64,000 nucleotides of DNA, from positions 275,626,250 through 275,690,249 of the forward strand of contig OY728153.1 in NCBI GenBank assembly GCA_963277665.1, written 5' to 3'. Below, in pieces: positions 22,393-34,521 of the stretch. Origin of the DNA: Viscum album. Lineage: Eukaryota > Streptophyta > Magnoliopsida > Santalales > Viscaceae. The notes under the pieces are model-generated. The model was not told the DNA's origin and did not search any database. It was given only the letters and a program-made list of their open reading frames with translations. The first letter of the stretch is position 1. Each line of letters begins with the position of its first letter. Made by a program: the position numbers and the translations under genes.

Positions 22393-24254
22393 TGTAAAGG
22401 TTCTGGGCGTAGCAGAAGTGTATGGTGGGAGAATGGATAATTAAAATTTATTTTAATTTCAATTTCCCAGAACCCCAATAGAGGATATTTAATGTTAAGC
22501 TTATAATTAATTTATTTATATTGGAAGAAATAAATTATCTCATCTTATATTTCTTTCTTTTTAGTTGATATTGATAATTTAAAAAGACCCTTTCAGATTT
22601 CCTTTGTTGTGCTTATGAGGATCTAAGGGTATAATCCCTCTAGTAGTGATCCACATGTGCTCTTAATGATCTTAGAAGAATTCCACTTGATATCTAGGTG
22701 CTAGTGTAGGGAATCAAATGCCTTGAATTGTTTGTTCTTGATAACTCGTTCTTCAATATTGAAGAAATATCTCTTGTGTTCTCATTATTAAGAGGGAGAG
22801 AGATGAAGGAGTTGAAAGATAATTCATTATGCACAACAATTCTCTCTTTTCCAATTACCTTCACAATAGCCGCAATGATCTATTTATAGAGGTAGGGTTT
22901 AGGTTAGAATATTTTTTAATTTAATGTCAGTTATGAAACAATATTAAAAACTTTAATAAAACCCATGCCAAAAAATAATAATATAATTATTTTTTATAGC
23001 GTGCACCATCTTGCGCAAATGATAAATAATATTTACCGGCTTGTAAATAATTATTTATCACTGGACTCAGTCTTGGTCCATTTTAACTCCTCATTATTTA
23101 TTGAATACTCGAATAAATATTTAATTCATAAATTAATATTTCATTTACATACTGGTGAATAAATATTTATTAAATATTCAATAAAATAAATAAATAAATT
23201 ATTATTCACATACTGATGGATAAATATTTATTTAATTTATGTGATCAATATAACTTGAATAAAATTATTCCTCGATCTTGAGAATAATATTTAGTCCATT
23301 AATTAAATTCTAATAGAATTTAATCATGATAAATGGAAACACTTTATGTGTGATCCTCTAGTATTCTTTCTCATTGGCATTAGGCGGGCTTTCCTAAAGT
23401 CCAAGATAACTATCTAGTAATGGGTCAAGGCACCCAAGAGAAAGAAATTAATGTCGCAATGTCGAAAACCACATATGAAAACTCACTATATAATATAATC
23501 TCTTTATCACAATATCTCATCAAGAAGGTTGCATGATGATGTCATCAATCTATATGATCAATACATCTTTATTTTACTATCTGAAATAAACACATAGATA
23601 CACCATGACCATGGAATTTAGGATATTATTATATTATTATTAAAGGGATAAGATATAAACTCCCATAAATATGTAAGATAAAAATCCTTTCTCAACTTAT
23701 CCATTAATGACATGTCAATCATGAAACACCCAACATACCCTACTTCTCACCAACATATGGCATGCCATTTTTTTCCAGTAAATATAAGTGCATGAGTCAT
23801 GAAATTCACTATTGATAATATTAAAGTTTAAGAACCATTACACATGCTCATGGATAGTAATATCCAATGACACCAAAACACACATAACTATAACTGGTAG
23901 GTTTGTTATCATAATCACCCATTTTTGAGATTAACAAGTGAGAACTTCATGAGAATAATCCTCATATGCTTATGAGTAATCACAATTGATGGTCTATATA
24001 CTAGGTGTACCATTATAGTTTGTTATCCAACCATAGATCTATATTAATAATACCATCATAGCAATTCAAGGTTCTCATCATAGTAGAGAACTGCTATGAC
24101 CTTATCAATGAAAAAAATACTCTAGGACATTATTACATTAAATTTATACAGAACAATGAATAATATGCAATAAGATGTTTAATTAATATTCAATAAATAG
24201 AATATAAATGTAATCAAAGTACAATCATTTGGTCCTAGGACACAAAATATAACA
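22393..24254 (-). repeat. C2 3' LTR (1862 bp)
   Basis: On the + strand it runs from TGTAAAGGTT to ATATAACA, just left of CTACCACTT, the complement of the purine tract. It aligns with 61548-63231 and with the reverse of 11359-13225. A TATA box (CTATAAATAG on the minus strand) is at 22881-22890. Confidence 0.85.
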
Positions 24255-24328
24255 AACTACCACTTAGACTAGAGAAAAATGTCTATGAATTTTAGTATTC
24301 TAAACCTCACATGATAATCATGTTTCTA

Positions 24329-27028
24329 CTAAGTCAAGGATTTAGTCAAAGGGTACTCCATATTGTCTTCTTTGGAAATACTGCTCACTATAACCTCACC
24401 TCTCTGAGAAAAATTCCTCAAGAGATGATACTTATGAAGTATATGATTCATCCTATGATGTGACCTTGGATCCTTTGTGAGATCCTCCATTGATGTATTA
24501 TCATAATAGAGTGTGATTGGATCTTTACTGCTAGGTACCATGTAAAGATCTTGAATGAAGTTTAGTATCCATACCGCTCCCTCAATTTCTTCAGAATCTT
24601 CAATATACTCAAACTCCACTGTATAATCTATGAACACAGAATACTTTGAGATTTTACAGCTCACAACACTTCCATTCAGAGTGAATATATATCCCATTTG
24701 TGACTTCATGTCATATTGATCTATTTGGAAACTAACATTTGAATATACTATGATGACTAGTTCCTCATATCCTACATATATCAAAAAAATATCATTAGTA
24801 TGCCTTAGATACTTAAGGATAGTCTTGACTTCCATTCAATAGTGGTCACCTAGATCAACTTGGTATCTTCCTACCACACTCAATGCGTAAGCAACATCTA
24901 TCCCAGTATATAGCATAACATACATGACTAGCCTAATCATTAATGTGTATGAAATCCTTTCCATTTCGTTTCTTTCCTCATGTGTCTGAGGACACATTTT
25001 CTTAGAAAGATGAATGCTATGTGACATTGGAAATAATATCCTCTTGGAATGTTCCATACTAAATCTCTTCAGTATTTTTTCAATATATATACCTTGACTT
25101 AGGAAAAGCAGTCTCTTGGATCTATCATGATGGATCTTGATCCCAATAATATATATTGTATCGCCTAATTCCTTTATGGAGAAGCACTTATTCAACTATG
25201 CCTTAAAACTGACTATAAGATTGGTATTTCATTTCCAATAAGTAATATGTCATCAACATATACTATTAAAAAAATGACCACACTCCCACCAAACCATTTA
25301 TATACACACAAATCACATTCATTATTTATGAAACCAATTTCTGTTATGGCCTCATCAAAACAAATGTTCCATGACTTAGATGATTTCTTTAATCCATAAA
25401 TGGATATTTGTAACTTGTATACCTTCTTGGAATCCTTTTGAGTCATAAACCCTTCAGGATGTGTCATATATACATATTTATAAAGGTTCCCATTAAAGAA
25501 GGTTTTTTTGTTATCCATCTTCCAAATATCATAATCATGGAAGGCCACAATGACAAGTAGAATTTTGATGGATTTTAGAATTGCAACAAGTGAAATTTTT
25601 CATCATAGTCAATTCCTTGATGTTGTTTAAACCCTTTTGCAACCATTAATGCCTTATAGGTAATGAATTGTCCTTCCATGTCCAGTTTCTTCTTGAATAC
25701 CCATTTGCAACCAATGGGCTTTACATCTACCAGAGGGCCTACCAAAATCCGAACTTGGTTTTGCCACATTGAATCCATTTCAGAATTCATGGATTCTTGC
25801 GACTTGGAAACATTTGTGACACTTACTGATTCCTTATAGGTTAGAGGATCATTATTATCAACTAATAATGAATCGACATCCTCAGTGACTAGAAAACCAT
25901 AATGTTCTAGTTCTCTAAACTCTCTTGTACTCCAATGCAGTACTTATCTCTCTGGAATAGTTTCTCCTTCCACGAGGCTTTATGGAATCTATTCATGTAC
26001 CACCTCTTGTTTTCCTTAATCCTCAACTCATCAAAGATTATCTTGATCCCACTATCTCTTTTATACATGCTATACCTCTCAAGTAATATAGAATTTATTT
26101 CCACTATAATCATTTTGTTTGAGAGATAGTATAGGCTATATCCCCTTGTTTACTTGGGGTATCCTATAAAGGTACACATTGGGACTCGGGGTTCAATTTT
26201 GTTACCTAAAGAGGTCTTAATAAAGGATTTTCTTACCCAAACATGTAAATTCGATAACATGGTTTCTCTTCCACTCCAAAATTTGTACGAAATACCATTT
26301 ATCAATTTAGTCAGTACTTGGTATATTATATGTGCTACTGTTTGTAATACGTATCCCCAAAAAGATAATGGAAGACTCGCATGACTAATCATTTATATCA
26401 CAATGTCTAACAAGGTTCAGTTCCTCCATTCACTTATACTATTCCATTTAGGTGTATAAGGAAGAGTGGGTTGAGATAAAATCTTAAAATCCTATAAATA
26501 ATCAATAAAGTATTGATTGAGATATTCTCCACCACATTATGAGTGGAGTTTAATAATCTTATTACCAAGATGGTTCTCAACTTCATTCTTGTATTCCTTA
26601 AATTTGTCAAAGGAATCCTAATTATACCTCATTAAGTAGACATATCCATATTTACTAAAATCATTAATAAATGTTATGAAGTATGAGTACCCACCCCTTA
26701 ATTCAATAGAAAAATGGTCCACACAGGTCTGTATAAACTAATTCCAGAATCACTTTATCCCTTTCCCCTTTCCCACTAAATGGGGATTTTGTCATTTTAC
26801 CTTATAAACACACATAACATACACCAATTGGTTTTAGTTTAAAATAATCTAAATATACATATTGATGTAATTTAGTAAATCACTTTTCGTTTACATGATC
26901 TAGCCAGTGATTCCAAAGTTGGGTGTGGTATGAGTAATGTGAGGTTGTTTCTTTATCGATTTCCATCACTTGGTTTGTATAGTCCAACACATAAAGACCA
27001 TTATTTAAATGTGTCATACCATAACAAA
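24329..27028 (-). pseudogene. C2 copia pol remnant: integrase, RT, RNase H
   Basis: Minus strand, 5' to 3' from 27028: GLYVLDYTNQVMEID (pre-integrase), integrase around 26840-26150 (RGGYSYFITFINDFSKYGYVYLM, GGEYLNQ, HASLPLSFWGYVLQTVAHIIYQ, FIGYPK), RT at 25790-24840 (NQVRILVGPLVDVKPIGCKWVFKKKLDMEGQF, VAKGFKQHQGIDYDEKF, WKMDNKKTFFNGNLYKYVYMTHPEGF, intact box YVDDILLIGNE near 25230), ELGDTIYIIGIKIHHDRSKRLL, and RNase H at 24835-24329. Long open stretches of 111, 119 and 168 codons survive, so it is less decayed than C1, but stops and frameshifts still break it. Confidence 0.9.
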
Positions 27029-29037
27029 TTTAACATCCCAAACCAGGTGCCACATGATGGTTCCCTGAGTTTGTTAGTTACATGACCTCAGGCATACCTC
27101 CCCATATATCAAAGGATGCCAACTAGCAGCGAGGGTCTAATATATATCATGGAAAGACTATACCCTCTTTATCAAAGTATCACAACAATAAAAATTAATA
27201 AAAAATAGCCAAATGATAATAAAAAACAACCAGAAAAATAATAATCAATAAGACCAACATCACATGATAATCCTAAAACATGGATAAATGACCATAAACC
27301 AAAGTAGTAGATATGTCATTCCATATAAGTTTCAAGTGTCAAATGAAAACCCAAAATAAAGACACATAGAAAACTCCCCAAGTGGGTCTTGACATCATGT
27401 CTGGTTCCCTCATCCATGTTCCATCCCGTATCCCAACTAAACCATCTAAAATAGAGCTCTTTACCTTATCTTGTCCTGTAAACATGATGTCTATTCGGGT
27501 ACTAATCATGAAACCTAAGTAGGGTGTGAGTGCAACTTAGTAGGCCACCACCAATGGTGTCTAAAACAATATCCAATCTATAATAGTGTATGAATTTGTA
27601 AATATAATAAATTATAATGATAAGGTAAACATTTTTCACAATAAATCATTCTTTAATTAATAACAAAGGTCCCCAGGTTCATGGTGACACTCAAACCAAT
27701 GATACCTACTTCGGACCATGCCAAATTCCAAACATACACCATAGGAATATCACAGTTCAATCATTAATGGGACATCATTAACCAATTAATTCCAATTTCA
27801 CAATCATATAATGGGGGCCTAGAGAAATAATCTGGAACCCTGTGGGTATTTGGAGCAGTAGTCCCTATCCTAAAACTTAGTGATCTCATGAAAATAAATA
27901 TAAATACTTTGGGTCCTAGAGCGGCAGTCTAGCACCCTATGGGTATTTGGAGTAGTAGTTCTTATCCCATAACTCATTGTTCACATCATTCACAATATCA
28001 CATACCATGGTTCCATAATCACAACTCATTTATCAACCATGTTTATAACATGTTATTAAACCAATCTCATAAACCTATTATTCCATCAATTAATTAATTA
28101 AATTTAAAATAATGTAATTTCCCAATGTGTAAATTGAAATTGATCAATTATATACACCAGATTATAATCAAGACTACAAGAATTGGAAATTAGACCACCT
28201 ACTTCAAGGTCATTGATGAACGTTAACCAAAAAGAAATCCACAATTTGATACGAAAGGATCAAAATCGAAACGACATAGAAGATCTAGGATCAAAACCTA
28301 GGATCAAGATCCAATGAAACAAGATCCATCAAAACCTAGATCTAAAGAAAAATCCAATGGAGGAAAAATAATCCCTCTTCATCAAGAAAGAGAGATAGGA
28401 GAGAGAGGAAATTAAATGGCTAATGGATTACATACCATAGAGGAGTTGATCCTTCAATCAGATCTTAAATTATCCAAGAAAGGGATTCCATGATCCTTGT
28501 AATCCTCTACGGGACCTCCAAAAATGAAGGAAGACATTTTATATTGAGAAGGGGTGAATGGGGATAAAAACCAGGGGTTTGATAATTTTAATAAAATTTT
28601 TGGTGGGGTTTAAAACCCACGTGCATGGTTTCTTGGGTAGAGGTGAAAGGTTTGACAAACCATGCACCTTAATATTGCACCCCTATTCATGGGTTGCATG
28701 GTTTCTCCTAAGTGTCACATTTTTTAAAAAACCATGCACCAAATATGAAAATCCTATCTATTTTAGGGTGCATGGTTTGGAGAGGGAGGCTGCACAGTTT
28801 GGCCAAACTGTGCACCACTTACCGTGGCTCCAAAAAGGGGCACACAGTTTCCTAGGGAAAATGGAAAGGTTTTCCCTAACCATGCGCCAACTGTGAAAAA
28901 CTCCATGGGCTTCTAAATTTCTCCAAATTTACTTGAAACAACCCCAAACAAAAACCCAACCAAGGTATAACAGAAAATGGGTAAAATAGTACATGGAAAA
29001 AATAATGATGAAACTCTAAAAAGGATAGGATCTTACA
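27029..29037 (-). repeat. Element D 3' LTR (2009 bp)
   Basis: On the + strand it starts TTTAACATCCC (TG mutated to TT compared with the other LTR) and ends GGATCTTACA. It aligns with 56083-58139 along its length with clear divergence. The segment 28621-28895 carries repeated inverted pairs. Confidence 0.85.
28621..28895. repeat. Series of GCATGGTTT...AAACCATGC inverted pairs in D LTR
   Basis: On the + strand GTGCATGGTTTC...AAACCATGCACC (28621-28671), TGCATGGTTTCT...AAACCATGCACC (28697-28741), GTGCATGGTTTGG, then GCACAGTTTGGCCAAACTGTGC (28791-28812, a near-perfect palindrome) and ACACAGTTT...ACCATGCGCC (28851-28889). Decayed equivalents are in the other D LTR (57720-57990), and similar pairs in the fragment at 21890-22055. 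Confidence 0.8.
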
Positions 29038-29051
29038 ATCTCCCCAACTTA
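29038..29051 (-). promoter_or_regulatory. Polypurine tract of element D
   Basis: The + strand reads ATCTCCCCAACTTA next to the 3' LTR end, i.e. TAAGTTGGGGAGAT on the minus strand, directly preceding the LTR start TGTAAGATCC. Confidence 0.75.
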
Positions 29052-29902
29052 TAACATCTCATCCTTGAGTTGTACTCCAAAGCATCCTTAAGATTATTAG
29101 GTAAAAAGATTGGTCCACTAATCCTACATATATGCTTTCCTCTCCTATGTTTCCTACTAAACACATCCATGCTTCCATAAAACTTAGACTAAGGGTATAT
29201 TCTTTCCCTGCAAAAATTTATCATTGTGATCCATAACATGAATCAGATGCTCCTTAAAGGATGCATCGGTCTCAAGATCAACATCATTAATATCTATCAC
29301 ATGAGAAGGGTCAATGTGATACTACTGAAGTTATGACACATAAAAAACATCATGCATAAAACTATACCTATGTGGAAGATCCATTAGTATGCCATCGATC
29401 TGATCCTTTCCATAATCTCAAAAGGTCCAACAAACCTAGGTACCAACTTTCCCTATTTCCAAATCCTATGGTGAACCTATCTCAGAGACACCTGAAGAAG
29501 CACACGATCACCCAATGTAAACTCAAGGGGTCATCATTGTCGATCAATATGTGAATTCTTCCTACTATGAGCCATATCCATATGTTTTTGAATCAACTGG
29601 ACCTGATCTAATATCTCTTGCACAAGACTCGGTCCCAATAACTCAGACTCACCTACCTCCATCTAGCATCAAGGTGATCTTCATAGACTACCATAAAGTG
29701 CCTTATATGAATCCATCTGAATAGTTTCCTAATAACTGTTATTATAGGTGAACTCAATAAGTGCTAAGTGCTTCTCCAAAGGCCCACCAAAGTCTAGGTT
29801 GCCTGCCCGTACCATATCCTCCAATACCTAAATAGTACATTTTGACTGCCCATCTGTCTATGGGTGGAAATCCATATTCATAAATACCTGGGTACCCAAC
29901 GC
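29052..29902 (-). pseudogene. D integrase C-terminal part and possible chromodomain remnant
   Basis: On the minus strand from 29902: HPxTDGQSKCTI (counterpart of [12 protein letters not shown]), LEDMVRAGNLDFGGPLEKHLALIEFTYNNSY, QMDSYKALYG, VGESELLGPSLVQEILDQVQLIQKHMDMAHSRKNSHID, a trace of GDRVLLQVSP, a GPFEIMERI-like segment near 29420, and a weak trace of PLVKVLWRN near 29190. Frame changes and stops are numerous. The chromodomain reading is only suggestive. Confidence 0.8.
29898..29902. repeat. Target-site duplication of solo LTR G, left (AACGC)
   Basis: AACGC directly before TGTCACGACC; repeated exactly after the LTR at 32898-32902. Confidence 0.92.
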
Positions 29903-30589
29903 TGTCACGACCCGTCCTCTAGGGCCCATTCCATGACTACCCTAAGCCCGCCTTCCATAGGCCAGGGGCTGGTAACTAGCACCGGAAAGGCGTTTCCCTC
30001 TGATGGGAGGATATTTACTTTAAACCTGTACAAGCACATGGTCCGAGAACACAAAAAGAAGTAAATACGATGTAAACTTCTATAGTAAAGAGTGCTTCAA
30101 GTATAGGGATATGGAATACAATCCCAACTGGAAAAAGTACAAGTACAACTAAAAAGTACAAAACAACTGAAAAGTGAAAGGTAGCTCCTAGATCGTCCAC
30201 CACGGATCCTACTTGAAGGCTAGGTATATGTTGCCTCCTCAATACTCCATGTACACCCATCTCCTCCGTGTACCATCTAGTCCTAGCTCCCTCAAACCTC
30301 ATCCCAACTGCTCGTCGTCTGCACAAGACATAATAAGGTGTGGGAGAAGCCCGTGTAGGGGTGAGTATAACAATACCCAGTATGGACCCCGAGACCCCCG
30401 AAGGTCTCTCAGAATTCCTTAAAGGAAAAAAACAAATAATATTATCAATCACGAAGCATAAATAAATAGACACAACTCAAAAAGAGTCTCAGCTCAAACT
30501 AGGTTTTTAGTGAAATATAGAAGTACAGATGATTAGTCGCGAAGCTAGATCATCTTATTCTGTTAAGAGGCACTGCTGCTGACCATACA

Positions 30590-30890
30590 GATTTTGAACC
30601 ACACAAGATTGATAGGTAACTAACCCCTGAAATGACCCACATAGGATTTGATCCACCCAGGATCGATAGGTAACTAACCCCCGCAATGACCCACACAGGA
30701 TCTGACCCACACAAGATCGGTATGTGCTGACCCACACAAGATCGCTGAGCGTTGACCCACACAGGATCTGACCTACATAGGATCAGCATGTGATGACCCA
30801 CACCGAATCTCTGAGCACTGAACCACACAGGATCTAACCCACACAGGATTGGTGCTGACCCATACAGGATTGCTCGGTACTAACCTCCAT
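30590..30890. repeat. Tandem array with core ACCCACACAGGATC in solo LTR G
   Basis: The core recurs about twelve times with 2-25 base spacers, often as pairs (for example GACCCACACAGGATCTGACC near 30690). Spacers include GATAGGTAACTAACCCC twice and short 'gctgagcgttg'-type segments, so higher-order units of roughly 40-60 bp exist. Confidence 0.85.
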
Positions 30891-31089
30891 ATGATCTGTC
30901 TCTAACCTCCGCCTCACTGCCAGCCACTGGATTCCTCACACCCAGTGTGCTCGAGTTCTGTAGTATCTACCCTCAAGATATCAATAATACCTCGACCACC
31001 ACTAATCTCAAAAAAGGAGTAACCCAAAGGCCCTCTATGTCATAAGGGTTCCAACGTGATAGATAGTGCATCAATCAGACACCCGATCT

Positions 31090-31700
31090 GTGAGTTACAA
31101 CCGTTTTAGCTCTGGGGGGCCGGTTGGATTCAGGTTCAATCCAACCTAACCATAATCCAACTATCTCCAAAACTCAAGAGGTATATACCAAAATTACTAT
31201 CTCGATCCAAGGATCCCAATTCCGCAGATGGTTCGTCAAATGGACGTCCGGTTCTCAAGATATGACCCTTTAAGCGTTTCTCGGTCTCATTGGGCTCGGG
31301 TCTGGTCCGACCCAGTCAGACAGACCCGGTCCAACCCAATCTGGGCTGGGCCGTGGCAGGCTCGGCCTGCTGGGCCGAGGTCAGAAATATCTTTCAATGG
31401 GGTGGCCCGGCCCACAAGGGGGCGGCCCGACCCGTATAGGGCGCGGCCCGTGAGGGGGCAGGCCAGTAGGGTGGCGACCTGCTAGGGAGGAAACCCGATC
31501 GCGGTGGAGCGCAGACCGGCCTGAGGTGGGGCATGGTACGGTCCGAGGTGGAGCGCGGCCCACTATGGGGTTCGCAATAGCCAGCACTGGGGGTGTGACC
31601 CCCCGATCTCCCGAACTCCTGAACGGACCAGAGGCCGTTCAGTTTGCGAAGCGGCGACACCGCGTGGGTGCAATGCAGTCGTTGCAGAACCCACCGAAGG
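31090..31700. other. GC-rich, CpG-containing block in solo LTR G
   Basis: Base composition changes sharply to GC-rich with many CG dinucleotides and repeated GGCCCG/CGGCCC words. Open frames on both strands here (60-91 codons) show only the Arg/Pro/Gly bias expected of GC-rich DNA and no domain, so I do not call genes. Confidence 0.8.
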
Positions 31701-32392
31701 TGCAGGTTCTGCCTCTTTCATGGATTTGAACACGACTTCTTATCTGATGGTGGCATGATGGTCGCACCGCCTCCCGCTCGCCGGCGGTGCGTTGGCTGCG
31801 CTTCCTCTCCTCCCACGGCCTGACGAAGTGCCGTCCGACTCCTCCGTCTGCCACAGCTGACGAGCCGCGACCCTCTACTTACCAACGGCACGCGATAGTG
31901 CGCCGTACTTCCTTTGTGGCCGGTCGGTGCCAGCCGTTCCAATGATCGCTGTGGCTTTGTTCCGCGGCCTCCTCTTGTGACGTGTGTCGACACACACCTT
32001 CTTCGTAGCTGGTCAGTGTTGATGTGCTGGTGTTATTCCACGGAGAACACAAGGGTGTAGAAAAGTAGTAGAGGGTCTGGGCTGGGTTCATTGGGCCTGC
32101 ACCCTCCGCATTAGCTCGTAAACAAGAGTGAGTCATTTGAAATAAAAGAGAATCAAAACCCCTACCTCGTAAACCCATTGGAGAACATTCGTGCTTGAAG
32201 GTGGGTTGTTGTTCTTCGTTCCCGCAATAAGCTTCCAACGACGCCGCTCATACGTCGTCCTCTGGTTCGTGGTTTAGTGTCACCCTTCACCTCCCTCTGG
32301 GATTGAATCTGTCCTCTAAGGGTTCGACATCACTTCACTCCTTCAACACTTCGTTTCTTGGAAAAGCTATGCCGATACCCCTCCCCAAGCTC

Positions 32393-32401
32393 CATATATA
32401 T
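32393..32401 (-). promoter_or_regulatory. TATA box of solo LTR G
   Basis: The minus strand reads TATATATATGGAGC, about 500 bp from the LTR 5' end on that strand and upstream of a GC-rich transcribed-like region. Confidence 0.5.
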
Positions 32402-32897
32402 AGGAAAGGGGAGGGTAATTAATGATGTGGGTAATTAATGGGGTCTCATAAATTATGAACCTTCCTAATTACCTAATGATGTCGTTACTTAGGATTGGAA
32501 ATTCAATACATTTATTGGTTTGAAACATCGCTGGACCTACACTCCGCTTGTCCGTTGGAGGATATGAAAGAAAATAAAATAATAAAATAATTTTATTTCA
32601 TTTCTTTTAAAAAGTTAAAAAACTTAACTTTTCTCCAGACCTACTGCGGTCAAAGTAAATCCCCCCTTAAGCGAATCCTGGCACTGCAGATTCAACGGTG
32701 ACCTCAGATTTTTAATTTGAGCACCAGTTCAAAAGTTATAAAACAACGCTCACACGTTTACTAAACGTACATTAAAAAAAGTTCAGAAAATCATTCCAGG
32801 CACAACGGGATTCGGAATCAGGTGCCTTCAATTTTCATAGACTTTTAATAATTCCATATAATTAAAAAAAATTACATGTAAAATCCGGGTCTTTACA

Positions 32898-32902
32898 AAC
32901 GC
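32898..32902. repeat. Target-site duplication of solo LTR G, right (AACGC)
   Basis: Exact match of 29898-29902. Confidence 0.92.
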
Positions 32903-34521
32903 CTTCTATAAGACTTGATAGACATGTGAAGTAAAGTGAAAATATCGATTTGAAACAATACTCTATGGAACCCCGTGTAAATGGAATATCTCCTGAATGT
33001 ACATGTCCCCCAACTGATCCACCATGAAAGTCTTTCAGATAGGCAAGAAATGGGATACTTTCATCAATCAATCCACAATCACTCATATAATGTCATTATT
33101 ACAAGGAGTCCTCAAAATAACTACTATGAAGTCCATGGTAACATCATCCCACTTCTATTATAGAATAGGCAACGACTATAGTAAACCATTAGGTAGTTGT
33201 TGTTCATACTTCACCAATTGATATGAGTAACATCATTTTACAAACCCTACAATATCTCTTTTTATTCCCAACCACCAATACTATCTACATAGGTCACCGT
33301 ACATTTTGGTAAAACCAGGATGCACCGCCCACTTCGAGGCATGAAACCCATGCATCAGCTCCTCTTGTATAAACATAGGCACAGGAAACCGGTTCCAAAC
33401 ATAGATGATCTCATCCTCATCTGTAGTACAATCAGAATGTGACTCTCCACCATCAAGGATTTCCCTCAAGGACAAAAATTCTGAATCCTAATACAACCTC
33501 TCCCTGATCTAGCTTAAAAGTGTAGACTCAACAGATAAGGATACAAGGGTCATATACTTCTAGCCCTCTCGAACCTCAATATGCATCTCATCCAACAAAG
33601 TTATCATCTTCCACTCAGAACCAGAATCTTGAACTCCTTGAGTTTGTGTCTTCTTGCTTAAAGTGTCAACAATACTATTTCCCTTCCCAAGTGTATATGC
33701 TAGATCAATGTCAAAATACTACATATAATCAACCCATCCCCACTGTTGGAGATTCAAATATCATTGTGAAAATATGTACTTTAATATTTTATAGTCATTA
33801 TACACCATAAAATTTTCTCCCAATAGATAATGCTACCAACACTTCAAGGCATAAACCACCACAGCTAACTCAAGATCATGCGTAGGGTAATTTCATTCAT
33901 GTTCCCTCAATTACCATGACTCATATGACACAAATCGATCTCCCCACACTAACACTACTCTAAGTCTGATCTTGGATGTATAAAAAAACATGATATACTC
34001 CTGACTAGGCTCATGTAGGATCAGGATCATTGTGGTACTCAAACACTTATTCAAATCATGGAAAACATTCTCACATGCTCCATTCCATTCAAACTTGATC
34101 CCATTATTGGTCAATCCCCAAAGTGGTGCTACTAAATGAGAAAAGTCCCAGATAAAACTTTGATAATAACCCAAAAAACCTAGAAATATATAGATATCAA
34201 AAAAATTCTTGGGATACTTCCAATAAACCACTACCTGTACCTTCTTTGTGTCCATTGACACACCTTCCTCGGAGATAATGTGACCCAAGAAATGTACCAT
34301 GTCAATCCAGAATTGAAACTCAGATAGCTTGGAATATAACCAATTCTATATCAGTGTACTCATGATGATGTCAATATGTTGGGAATGATATCCATGAGTC
34401 TTGGAGCACACCAATATTTCATCCATAAAAACAACCCCTTAATTGATCCAGGTATGGTTGAAAGATTCAGTTCATCAAGGCCATAAATATAGTAGGAGTG
34501 TTCATTTTCCCAAACAATACT
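32903..34521 (-). pseudogene. D pol middle: RT end, RNase H, integrase start
   Basis: From 34521 on the minus strand: FGKMNTPTIFMALMN; the catalytic box as VVFMDEILVCSKTHG (near 34430), where the usual FIDD reads FMDE; MVHFLGHIISEEGVSMDTKKVQ (34300); FLGFLGYYQSFIWDFSHLVAPL; a primer-grip and thumb segment; an RNase H trace (HDLELAVVVYALKCW, then ILKYIFTQ, then VDTLSKK) between 33900 and 33640; and the integrase zinc region HGFHASKWAVHPGFTKMYGDL (33350-33280). The core integrase continues with many stops to 32903, where SIVSNRYFHFTSHVYQVL is seen. Confidence 0.85.

Larger units (their letters stand above)
29903..32897 (-). mobile_element. G: solo LTR of a gypsy-type element (2995 bp)
   Basis: Runs from TGTCACGACCC to GGTCTTTACA with perfect AACGC duplications on both sides, and integrase sequence of D continues on both flanks. 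No primer site, interior or second LTR is present, so it is a solo LTR left by recombination between two LTRs. Orientation is inferred as minus from a TATA box readable on that strand and from likeness of its + strand start (TGTCACGACCC) to that of element F (TGTAACGCCCC). It holds a short tandem array and a GC-rich CpG-containing block unlike the rest of the window. Confidence 0.85.

Noticed and set aside
31228..32238. Several open frames on both strands in the GC-rich part of solo LTR G
   Set aside because: GC-rich DNA lacks stop codons by chance. The translations are biased to Arg, Pro and Gly, overlap each other on both strands and show no domain.
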